DNA from: Bryobacterales bacterium
GTDB lineage: Bacteria; Acidobacteriota; Terriglobia; Bryobacterales; Bryobacteraceae
DNA: 6,081 nucleotides
NCBI GenBank assembly: GCA_020853155.1
Contig: JADYZL010000272.1
Coordinates: forward strand, 1 to 6,081
Direction: 5' to 3'
Positions 1-5,796 of this stretch are shown here, in pieces; positions within the stretch are counted from its first letter, which is position 1; each line of letters starts with the position of its first letter. Position numbers and translations under genes: made by a program. Under the pieces are notes generated by a model. The model ran no database searches, was not told the origin of the DNA, and saw nothing but the letters and a program-made list of their open reading frames with translations.

Positions 1-1004
1 CGAAGGTAGTAGGCGGGGTTGGATTTCGGAGGGTCGCCGTGGGTCCAATCCCAGCCACCGCTATCCTGGACGTCCACCACGTAAATGGTCAATCCGGAGA
101 CGGTGGGCTTCCCATCGAGGATGCGGACGTTGTTGACGGCGCTGAGGCTCTTCTCAAAGACCTGCGGCGCCATGATGGCGGAACCGATCGACAACACAAC
201 GCCGTTATCGAGGGTGTTGACGGAATCGCCGATGAGGCGGAAATCCCGCGCGGCCGCCCTGCCGATAACGGCTCCGTCATAGATGGGGTGATTCGCGATG
301 ATGTCATATCCGATGCCGGGATGGACGGTGAGCGGCACACCCTGGAGAAAGGCCTGGGCAAGGATAGAGGCATACATGCGCGAATGCTCGACTGTGATGC
401 GCCCGGACGGAAGCGGGACGTCGCGCATCATGCGGAGGAGGTCGGCGCGCGCTGCGGTGAGGGGGTGCGCGGGAGCTTCCCGAATCTCGCGCTCCAACTC
501 CTCCGGGGTGGGGAATGTAGTTCCGTCCTCCGCGATGAAGCGGCCGAGGGCAGTTCCGTAGCCTTCACGATTGAGGCCGCCCGCGAGCAGCGCCATGTGC
601 GTGTACAGGCTGGTTTCGTTCCAAGTACCGAAAGTCCCGGTGGCGACATTCTCCTGCACGCTCTCCGTGGAGCGGCCGAACCAGGCGTATTCCCAATCGT
701 GAATCGTGCCGGCGCCGTTGGTGGCCAGATGCGTGAGGGAGCCGTTCTTCATCATCTCCGTGAGAATGAGCGCCGCGCCGTTGCGCAAGAGGTGGGCACC
801 GTACATGAGCATCACGCCCGCGCCCTGGCGGCGGGCGGAACGAATCGTGACGGCGCAGTCGCGGATGTGACGCTCCTGTTCCCCGGTACAGGCCGGTGGT
901 GTGGACGAGGGCGGGCGTAAAATGTCATCGGCGGCTGTGAGACTCTTGCGTTCCGCGAGCGGAAAGGTTCGCAGCCGCGACCAATCGAGGTGGGTAATCT
1001 TCAT
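1..1004 (-). CDS. Deoxyhypusine-synthase-like protein, 3' end cut by window edge
   Basis: An open frame of 334 codons runs from ATG (1004-1002) off the left edge with no stop, so the C-terminus is missing. Visible signatures are YGAHLLRNGAA (residues 68-78), ATNGAGTIHDWE (94-105), a STESV/GTFGTWNET block (112-131), VHPGIGYDII (227-236), DGAVIGRAAARDFRL (243-257) and LSIGSAIMAP (271-280). This glycine-rich NAD-binding layout matches the bacterial branch of the deoxyhypusine synthase fold. The eukaryotic and archaeal enzyme moves the aminobutyl group of spermidine to a lysine of eIF5A. Bacteria normally lack that substrate, so the true reaction is unknown; a polyamine reaction like homospermidine synthesis is one possibility. 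The region expected to carry the catalytic lysine lies at or past the edge and cannot be checked. There is no signal peptide, so it is probably cytoplasmic. A weak purine-rich stretch precedes the start. It is transcribed divergently from the gene at 1082. The family call is fairly sure, the function is not. Confidence 0.82.
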   Translation of the reverse strand, partial: MKITHLDWSRLRTFPLAERKSLTAADDILRPPSSTPPACTGEQERHIRDCAVTIRSARRQGAGVMLMYGAHLLRNGAALILTEMMKNGSLTHLATNGAGTIHDWEYAWFGRSTESVQENVATGTFGTWNETSLYTHMALLAGGLNREGYGTALGRFIAEDGTTFPTPEELEREIREAPAHPLTAARADLLRMMRDVPLPSGRITVEHSRMYASILAQAFLQGVPLTVHPGIGYDIIANHPIYDGAVIGRAAARDFRLIGDSVNTLDNGVVLSIGSAIMAPQVFEKSLSAVNNVRILDGKPTVSGLTIYVVDVQDSGGWDWTHGDPPKSNPAYYL

Positions 1005-1023
1005 GTTTCCGGTATGGCGTGAC

Positions 1024-1042
1024 CCCGGTTGACTTCACCGGG
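1024..1042. repeat. Inverted repeat overlapping the -35 box
   Basis: CCCGGT (1024-1029) and ACCGGG (1037-1042) form a perfect 6-bp inverted repeat with a 7-base spacer. It covers the -35 hexamer of the rightward promoter and lies about 20 bases upstream of the start codon of the leftward gene. A dyad here could be an operator for a dimeric regulator of either gene. Arms this short in GC-rich DNA can also occur by chance. Confidence 0.35.
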
Positions 1043-1057
1043 ATCCCCTCTCATAAT
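1029..1057 (+). promoter_or_regulatory. Sigma70-type promoter for the secreted-protein genes
   Basis: TTGACT (1029-1034) and CATAAT (1052-1057) are separated by exactly 17 bases. Each box differs from the TTGACA/TATAAT consensus at one position. Transcription would start near 1064, giving a very short leader before the ATG at 1082. It sits in the gap between the divergent genes and drives the rightward pair. The prediction is by eye only. Confidence 0.62.
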
Positions 1058-1064
1058 CGCATCC

Positions 1065-1074
1065 AAAGGAGAGG
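1065..1074 (+). promoter_or_regulatory. Ribosome binding site that fixes the start at 1082
   Basis: The purine run AAAGGAGAGG lies 7 bases before the ATG at 1082 and contains a strong Shine-Dalgarno core (AAGGAG). An in-frame ATG at 1019 would add 21 residues. It lies upstream of the predicted promoter, lacks such a site, and would hide the signal peptide, so 1082 is preferred. Confidence 0.75.
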
Positions 1075-1081
1075 AAGAGCC

Positions 1082-2044
1082 ATGATTGCTTTTCGCCTTC
1101 TGCTCTTCGGCGCAATGTTCGCGGTGGCTTCTATCGCGGGATCCTCGCAGGCGATTCAACCAACCCGGTCATTCCGCCTCTATCCGGCCGGAAGTGGAAT
1201 CCACATCCAATCGATCAGCCAGGGTGACGATACAGTGTGGGCGTTGGCGCGGGACTACCGGCGCCGCACGAATGACGTGATCCGGATTTCGTGGAATGGA
1301 GCGGTATACCCGGTCGACTTCAATCTTTCCGGGGACTATGTTTCTATCTGCGCGAACCCAGGCGGCGGTTACTGGCTGACGAAGCTGGACGGCACGCTGG
1401 AAGAATGGGATGAGGACGGACTCAAGAAGCGGCAGTGGCAGACGCCCGCGAACGCCACGCATCAGGTGCGCGCGGGCCGGTATATCGTGAGCGTGAACCC
1501 GGATAGTCTGCTGCTGACGGATGTGGAGAGCGGCCGCGGCAGGGCGGTCTCCTTCCCCGAGGGGTGGCAAGGTGGAAACATCAGCGCATTCGACCGGCTG
1601 AGGGGGAACGAGATCGCGGCATACTCCGGAACGCAGGGCGCGTTCTTGAAACTGGACACCGATTTCGCTTCACCGGAAGCCATTACCTTCACGGCGGAGG
1701 CGCTCGATGCGGGCCGGGCGATGTACCGGAAGCAGGAGCAGGCAGCGCGGGCGAACTTCCACCCGGGCGGAACCACGGCGCAAGCATCTTCGGCTGTCCT
1801 GCTTCCAGGGATCGCCGCCGATGGCAATGGGAAGGTGTTTGCGATCGCAACTCCACTGAAGAAGGCTGCGGCGAACATCCTCCAATTCACGGCGGATGGG
1901 GTGCAGGAGCGGGCATACGCACTAGACCTGAGAGCCGCGCTGGGGCAGGATGCCATGTTGCCCGTGCGGCTACTGGCGAGGGGCCGATCATTGATGCTCA
2001 TTTCCGGGAACGGGCTTGCGCAGGTGTTCGAGCTTCCCCGGTAG
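1082..2044 (+). CDS. Secreted protein of unknown function, possibly beta-propeller
   Basis: The protein has 320 residues. It starts with a short charged end and a hydrophobic stretch (residues 5-20), followed by a plausible signal peptidase I site after SSQA (24), so it should cross the inner membrane by Sec. The mature part is rich in short beta-type segments alternating with Gly/Asp/Asn turns, such as TVWALARD (51-58), GGYWLTKLDGTLEEWDEDG (95-113), GRYIVSVNPDSLLLTD (132-147), GKVFAIAT (250-257) and RSLMLISGNGLAQVFEL (302-318). This pattern suggests a beta-propeller resembling NHL/SMP-30-like repeats, but no catalytic motif is visible. A sequence of about 30 residues (205-232) that looks helical or loop-like breaks the series. 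It is the first gene after a strong promoter and is followed 75 bases later by another secreted-protein gene on the same strand. I do not recognise the family; the fold is inference. Confidence 0.8.
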   Translation: MIAFRLLLFGAMFAVASIAGSSQAIQPTRSFRLYPAGSGIHIQSISQGDDTVWALARDYRRRTNDVIRISWNGAVYPVDFNLSGDYVSICANPGGGYWLTKLDGTLEEWDEDGLKKRQWQTPANATHQVRAGRYIVSVNPDSLLLTDVESGRGRAVSFPEGWQGGNISAFDRLRGNEIAAYSGTQGAFLKLDTDFASPEAITFTAEALDAGRAMYRKQEQAARANFHPGGTTAQASSAVLLPGIAADGNGKVFAIATPLKKAAANILQFTADGVQERAYALDLRAALGQDAMLPVRLLARGRSLMLISGNGLAQVFELPR

Positions 2045-2119
2045 ACGGCAAGGCTGGAATCGCGTTTTGAGGAACACGTTGGCGACTCGGCTGCGAGCTG
2101 ACGGGCGGGAAGATTTGCT

Positions 2120-2989
2120 ATGACGAGATTGCTTTTTTGTCTCACGCTCCTCTCGTTGGTCTCCTTATCCGGACAAGAGAAGATCGAAGCCCCGCGCCCC
2201 CTTTCGGTCGTCGCCGACCGATTGCAGGAAGCGTGGGCGCGACCGGTCACGTACGAAGATCCGGTCTGGTTATGGAAAGGGGACCTCACAACCGACAAGC
2301 TCGGGGGGAAGTGGCCCTCCTATCCGAAACCACGACCCGCGGAAGTACCAAAGAGCGCGCTTGCTAACCTAAACCGATCGAAAGATGCTGCGTTCGCGAC
2401 CCAGATTGTGGAGGCCACCAATCGGCTCTCCGATGGCCCCACATTTCAGGTGCGCACCAGCACCTTTGGAATTCATATCGTTCCCTTGGCGAGCGCGAAC
2501 GACTCCGGCCGGGTGGCTCCAGTTGTTCCCCTCCTGGACAGGAGCATCGCAATTTTGGAGGAATACAGAACACCGTACGAACACTTGAAGGCACTATGTA
2601 AAGCTATAACGGTTAGCACCGGCATGAGAGTCGTCACCGACACCGGTGCGATTGGGCCCCGGTTCGATCAACTTTTTTACGGCGAGGAGAATCCATGGTC
2701 CGCTTGGGGGATTCCATTGAAGCCGGCCAGAGACGCCTTGATCGACTTGCTGAGTAACTCCGCCACCACATTCTCGTGGCGTTTCAACTGCCAGCCGGCT
2801 TCTTCTCCGGAGGATCGTTTCTGTGTTCTAGGACTCGTGCCACTAATGGTGACGAGGACGGACGCTGCGGGGGACAGAGTCCAGACTATGATCGTGTTTG
2901 ATCGCTGCGAACGTTGTCCCAAACGTTTGCCTCCGCCTCCGCGACGCAGATCCGAAACACCGGAGCGGAATACGATGCCAATTCCGTGA
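2120..2989 (+). CDS. Orphan secreted protein with two STN-like segments
   Basis: The protein has 289 residues. The start is supported by GGGAAGA (2107-2113) a few bases upstream and by an N-terminal signal peptide (hydrophobic residues 4-16, cleavage near 17-18). Cys7 is too early to be a lipobox. Two segments resemble the short secretin/TonB N-terminal (STN) pattern: PLSVVADRLQEAWARPVTYED (28 to 47) and PARDALIDLLSNSATTFSWRF (202-222). In each, an amphipathic helix is followed by a strand, the second with a 'recalculated residue' look (FSWRF). A CERC pair (263-266) precedes a Pro/Arg-rich tail (268-289). The gene is lower in GC than its neighbours in places; bases 2581-2640 are 29/60 GC. It probably shares the promoter at 1029-1057 with the preceding gene. 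Its stop codon lies inside the left arm of a perfect hairpin. The function is unknown, and the STN resemblance is weak and needs a profile search. Confidence 0.75.
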   Translation: MTRLLFCLTLLSLVSLSGQEKIEAPRPLSVVADRLQEAWARPVTYEDPVWLWKGDLTTDKLGGKWPSYPKPRPAEVPKSALANLNRSKDAAFATQIVEATNRLSDGPTFQVRTSTFGIHIVPLASANDSGRVAPVVPLLDRSIAILEEYRTPYEHLKALCKAITVSTGMRVVTDTGAIGPRFDQLFYGEENPWSAWGIPLKPARDALIDLLSNSATTFSWRFNCQPASSPEDRFCVLGLVPLMVTRTDAAGDRVQTMIVFDRCERCPKRLPPPPRRRSETPERNTMPIP

Positions 2990-3017
2990 TCCCCGGAGCG
3001 AGGCTCCGGGGATCACG
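2985..3017. terminator. Perfect 15-bp hairpin between convergent genes
   Basis: CGTGATCCCCGGAGC (2985-2999), a 3-base loop GAG, and GCTCCGGGGATCACG (3003-3017) pair without mismatch. The hairpin lies between the stop codon of the rightward gene (2987-2989, inside the left arm) and the stop codon of the leftward oxidoreductase (3027-3029). That position suits a bidirectional terminator. Neither side carries a clear T-tract, so it is not a textbook intrinsic terminator. It could instead protect 3' ends, or be one copy of a dispersed palindromic repeat. Confidence 0.6.
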
Positions 3018-3026
3018 ATGCCGGGG

Positions 3027-4562
3027 TTAGGATTTGATGGCGGGCATTTCCCAGCCTTTGCGGTATTGGGGTTTGAGGAGCGCGTTGGCTTCCTTGTTGT
3101 TGGTGATCTGCATTTTCGCGGGGTCGTAGGTGAGCTTGCCCTTGTGACGGAGGGCGATGACGCCAAGCAGCATCCACTCGACAAAGGGCGCGGCGATGTC
3201 GAAGTTCGAGCAAGCTGGATCCCCGCCCTTGGCGGCGCGGATGAAATCGCGCATGTGGCCGGGCGAGCGGGTGAGCGTCGGTGGCGGCATGTGGAAATCC
3301 TCCATTTTCGAGGTCGGGATAAGGCGCGTTTCCTCGCCGTAGGTGCCCGTGGTGAGCATTCCCTTATCGCCGATGAACAGGCTGCCGTCGGGCGTTGGGA
3401 AACGCAGCGGCTGCGTGGACGCCTTCATCTCCTTCCAGAGGTTCAGGTCGAAAACGTCACCGGGCGAGTGGAACGTGAAATCGCCCGGCTGCCGGCCGAA
3501 CGGTCTTGGCGCCGCTCCCGCCGCACGGGGCAGGCTCGGAAGATCGCCGATCCACTCGCCTTCCGGAACACCCGCGATCTTGGGGCTTTCCTTGAGACCG
3601 TCGTGCCAATAGACCTTGAGCGCCGGCATGTCCTGATACGGGGCAAAGTCGAAGCGGATGACCGAGGCCTTGGGGAACATGAAGGAACTGGGGCCGTCGA
3701 TTTTCTCGCACTCCACCCCAACTACCTGGCGGTGCGAAAGATGCAGCGCCATGTTGGGCGCGCCCAGAATGTGGCAAGCCATATCGCCGAGCGCGCCGCA
3801 TCCGAAATCGTAGAAGCCGCGCCAGTTGAAGGGCTGATAGAAATAGCCTCCGAAACGGTCCGGCTCCGTCTTGCCACCGGCCGTAAAGGGACGGCTGGCG
3901 GCGACGCCCAGCCACAGATCCCAATCGAGGGTAGGCGGCACGGGGTCCGGTTTCGGAATCTCGGTGAGACCTTGCGGCCAGAGTGGGCGGTCGCTCCATG
4001 CATGCACTTCGGTGACGTTGCCGATATCGCCGCGCCAGACCATTTCCGCGCACTGCCGCGTGCCTTCGTTCGAATAGCCCTGGTTGCCCATCTGGGTGGC
4101 GACTTTGTACTTGGTGGCCGCGGCGCGCAATTGGCGTGCCTCCCAAATGGTGCGCACAAGCGGCTTTTGCACGTAGACGTGCTTGCCACGCTCCATCGAC
4201 CATACCGCCGCCAAAGCGTGCATGTGGTCCGGAGTGGCGACGATAACGGCGTCGATGTTCTTCCCTTCCTTGTCGAGCATCTTGCGGAAGTCTTTATAGC
4301 GCGGTGCGTTGGGGAAGCGTTCGAAGGTCCGGGCCGCACGCGCATCGTCCACGTCGCAAAGAGCCACAATGTTTTCCGTCGGCGCGGCGGCCGAGATATT
4401 CGAGGCGCCCTGCCCCCCCGAGCCGATTGCGGCAAAATTCAGCTTTTCGTTCGGGGATTTGTAACCCAACGACTTGAGGGAAACGGCGCTTCCGAAGCCC
4501 GCGCTTGGAATCGCTCCCGCGAGCAGAGTTCCGTAGAAGAAATATCGTCTTGAAAAAGCCAT
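3027..4562 (-). CDS. Gfo/Idh/MocA-family oxidoreductase with Tat-type signal
   Basis: The protein has 511 residues. The N-terminus has an SRRYFF twin-arginine motif (residues 4-9) and a hydrophobic stretch ending near residue 26, so export of the folded, cofactor-loaded enzyme by Tat is likely. The Rossmann domain begins at about residue 41, with GSGGQG (47-52) for NAD(P) binding, CDVD (69-72), VATPDHMH (108-115) and VQKP (131-134), the equivalent of the family EKP motif. In the C-terminal domain, GGYFYQPFNWRGFYDFGCG (238-256) leads to a D-x-x-x-H pair (Asp260, His264) expected at the active site. Family members oxidise, reduce or epimerise sugars and cyclitols; the substrate is not predictable here. 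It is the second gene of a leftward pair, 66 bases after the isomerase-like gene. GGAG is well spaced before the ATG. Residues 341-385 look like an insertion. The family call is very sure. Confidence 0.95.
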   Translation of the reverse strand: MAFSRRYFFYGTLLAGAIPSAGFGSAVSLKSLGYKSPNEKLNFAAIGSGGQGASNISAAAPTENIVALCDVDDARAARTFERFPNAPRYKDFRKMLDKEGKNIDAVIVATPDHMHALAAVWSMERGKHVYVQKPLVRTIWEARQLRAAATKYKVATQMGNQGYSNEGTRQCAEMVWRGDIGNVTEVHAWSDRPLWPQGLTEIPKPDPVPPTLDWDLWLGVAASRPFTAGGKTEPDRFGGYFYQPFNWRGFYDFGCGALGDMACHILGAPNMALHLSHRQVVGVECEKIDGPSSFMFPKASVIRFDFAPYQDMPALKVYWHDGLKESPKIAGVPEGEWIGDLPSLPRAAGAAPRPFGRQPGDFTFHSPGDVFDLNLWKEMKASTQPLRFPTPDGSLFIGDKGMLTTGTYGEETRLIPTSKMEDFHMPPPTLTRSPGHMRDFIRAAKGGDPACSNFDIAAPFVEWMLLGVIALRHKGKLTYDPAKMQITNNKEANALLKPQYRKGWEMPAIKS

Positions 4563-4569
4563 GTTCGAT

Positions 4570-4573
4570 CTCC
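4570..4573 (-). promoter_or_regulatory. Shine-Dalgarno site of the oxidoreductase
   Basis: On the minus strand GGAG (within CTGGAGA) lies 7 bases before the ATG at 4562-4560. It supports independent translation initiation inside the two-gene operon and the start that keeps the twin-arginine signal at the N-terminus. Confidence 0.6.
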
Positions 4574-4628
4574 AGGAATCGATCTGCCAGATGGAATCCG
4601 GCGCGTTGCAGCGAAACGGAGCCGCGGC

Positions 4629-5630
4629 CTAAGCGAGGCAGCTCTTGACGTAGGCGAAACATTTCTTCGCCTCGGCAATGATATCAGAGCCTTCCGGGAT
4701 GGGATACTCCAGTTCCAGGTTGGCGGGGAAGGGGTATCTTTGCGCCTTCATCAGTTGCAGCACCTGCCGGATGGGAGTGTCGCCGGTACCCCAGACGGCG
4801 ACGTTGGGGCCGTGGTTCTTCTTACGGTCCTTCACGTGAAGATTGGTGATTTTGGCGTGGTACTTGCGGATGAAGGGAACGGCGTCATACCCGGCGGCGG
4901 TGAAGTGGCCAATATCCAGGTTCACGCCATTGTATTTGCCGTAGGCCATCAACGTCTCATAGCTTTCGAGGGTAGCGGTCTGGTTGGGGTCGTTGGTGGC
5001 GTCGTGGCCGTGATAGCCGACGAGCAGCTTGTGCTTATCGGCGATGGGAGCGATGCGCTTGGCCATCGTCATCGTGGTGCTGGTGGTGATGCCCTTGACG
5101 CCCAGAGCGCGGGCCATCTCGAATCCATACTCGATGTCGGCATCGCTCATGGCATCCCGCATGTTGTAGCAGAGCAGGGAGAGCGCAACGCCGGCGTCGT
5201 TAAACTTCTTCGTAACGGCTTTCCAGGTAGCCGGGCTGGTGGACGTGCGCCACTCGGCGAGTTTCGCTTCGGCGGCCTTGCGCTCCGCGATCTGCTCCGG
5301 TGTGAGTTGCGGGCGGGGGCGAGGGGCGTTCGGAGATGCAGACTTCGCAGCAGCCGGAGGTGGGGCCTGCCGCCGGAACGCGGGCATGGCGGGAGCGCCG
5401 GCCAGCGCCTCGCAATGGTTCGACATCAACTCCGCTTCGCCCAGACCGATTTCGACGTATGCCCGAATGATCGCCTCGGGATCCGGCGCGGCGATGCGGT
5501 TGAAGCTATAGGTGATGGCGCCGATGCGGACGCCGTGAATCGTGGAATTGATTTTGGCCGCGCCCAGCGCGCCGGCAACGGGCACGGAGGCGAACGCCAG
5601 CCTGCCCAAATCCCGCCTGTTGATGTGCAT
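4629..5630 (-). CDS. Sugar isomerase/epimerase-like TIM-barrel protein with Tat-type signal
   Basis: The protein has 333 residues. The start at 5630 is preferred over an in-frame ATG at 5690 because it has GGAAAGG upstream and puts the twin-arginine motif NRRDLGRLAF (residues 4-13) at the N-terminus, followed by a hydrophobic stretch to about 25. The body is an AP-endonuclease-2/xylose-isomerase-like barrel. Strand-end motifs are GAITYSF (37-43), GEAELMSNH (64-72), LLCYN (152-156), LVGYHGHD (203-210), GVNLDIGHF (235-243), NLHVKDR (263-269) and NLELEYP (304-310). Likely metal and substrate ligands are Glu67, His207/209, Asp239, His242, His265, Asp268 and Glu306 or Glu308. Such proteins isomerise or epimerise sugars or hydrolyse related bonds; the substrate is unknown. 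A Pro/Ala-rich stretch followed by a charged helix (about 84-127) interrupts the barrel early. It is the first gene of the operon with the oxidoreductase downstream, and the two probably act on the same sugar in the envelope. Confidence 0.92.
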   Translation of the reverse strand: MHINRRDLGRLAFASVPVAGALGAAKINSTIHGVRIGAITYSFNRIAAPDPEAIIRAYVEIGLGEAELMSNHCEALAGAPAMPAFRRQAPPPAAAKSASPNAPRPRPQLTPEQIAERKAAEAKLAEWRTSTSPATWKAVTKKFNDAGVALSLLCYNMRDAMSDADIEYGFEMARALGVKGITTSTTMTMAKRIAPIADKHKLLVGYHGHDATNDPNQTATLESYETLMAYGKYNGVNLDIGHFTAAGYDAVPFIRKYHAKITNLHVKDRKKNHGPNVAVWGTGDTPIRQVLQLMKAQRYPFPANLELEYPIPEGSDIIAEAKKCFAYVKSCLA

Positions 5631-5636
5631 GTGGGG

Positions 5637-5643
5637 CCTTTCC
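5637..5643 (-). promoter_or_regulatory. Shine-Dalgarno site that fixes the isomerase start
   Basis: On the minus strand GGAAAGG lies 6 bases before the ATG at 5630-5628. The in-frame ATG further upstream, at 5690, lacks a comparable site and would bury the twin-arginine signal behind 20 residues. Confidence 0.55.
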
Positions 5644-5663
5644 GTACGAATGGACCCTCGTAC
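5644..5663. repeat. Inverted repeat in the operon leader
   Basis: GTACGA (5644-5649) and TCGTAC (5658-5663) form a perfect dyad with an 8-base spacer, just upstream of the Shine-Dalgarno site of the isomerase-like gene. Allowing one bulged base, the arms extend to CCGTACGA/TCGTACCGG. It could be an operator for a sugar-responsive regulator or a leader hairpin; no regulator gene is visible in the window. Confidence 0.35.
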
Positions 5664-5796
5664 CGGAGCGGCAAATGGAAGTTGTCGCACAGCTATCGCG
5701 GAGTCCGCTCAACACTGAGATGGCGCACGCGCTAAGGGGATCGTTACGGAGAGATTCCGCAAAACTGGATATTCGGCAAGGGTGGGGCAGGCGGAG
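5664..5796. other. Rest of the intergenic leader upstream of the sugar operon
   Basis: This is the remainder of the gap between the stop codon of the rightmost gene and the isomerase-like gene. I see no credible coding frame, no RNA gene and no strong T-rich terminator. On the minus strand a TTGCCG and a later TTGAGC could serve as -35 boxes, but neither has a good -10 box at proper spacing. The operon promoter, if it is here, is not recognisable as sigma70 by eye, and read-through from the upstream gene remains possible. Confidence 0.4.

Noticed and set aside
39..920. A 293-codon plus-strand open frame at the left end.
   Set aside because: The opposite strand encodes conserved deoxyhypusine-synthase-like motifs over the same bases. 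The plus product is low-complexity Gly/Arg/Asp-rich.
1019..1081. An upstream in-frame ATG that would add 21 residues to the first secreted protein.
   Set aside because: It lies upstream of the predicted promoter, has no Shine-Dalgarno site, and would bury the signal peptide.
1462..2298. A 278-codon minus-strand open frame spanning two plus-strand genes.
   Set aside because: It crosses two genes that each have a signal peptide and Shine-Dalgarno site, and its Ser/Arg/Pro-rich product shows no domain.
2898..4553. A 551-codon open frame on the plus strand opposite the oxidoreductase.
   Set aside because: The minus-strand frame has clear Gfo/Idh/MocA motifs. The plus-strand product is His/Arg/Gly-rich with no recognisable domain, as expected from a GC-rich antisense shadow.
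5631..5690. An upstream in-frame ATG that would add 20 residues to the isomerase-like protein.
   Set aside because: The added segment would displace the twin-arginine motif from the N-terminus and would span the leader dyad; the downstream ATG has a better ribosome binding site.
4740..5735. A 331-codon plus-strand open frame opposite the isomerase-like gene.
   Set aside because: It mirrors the coding frame of a well-supported gene, lacks a ribosome binding site and has a Gly/Arg/Val-biased composition without motifs.
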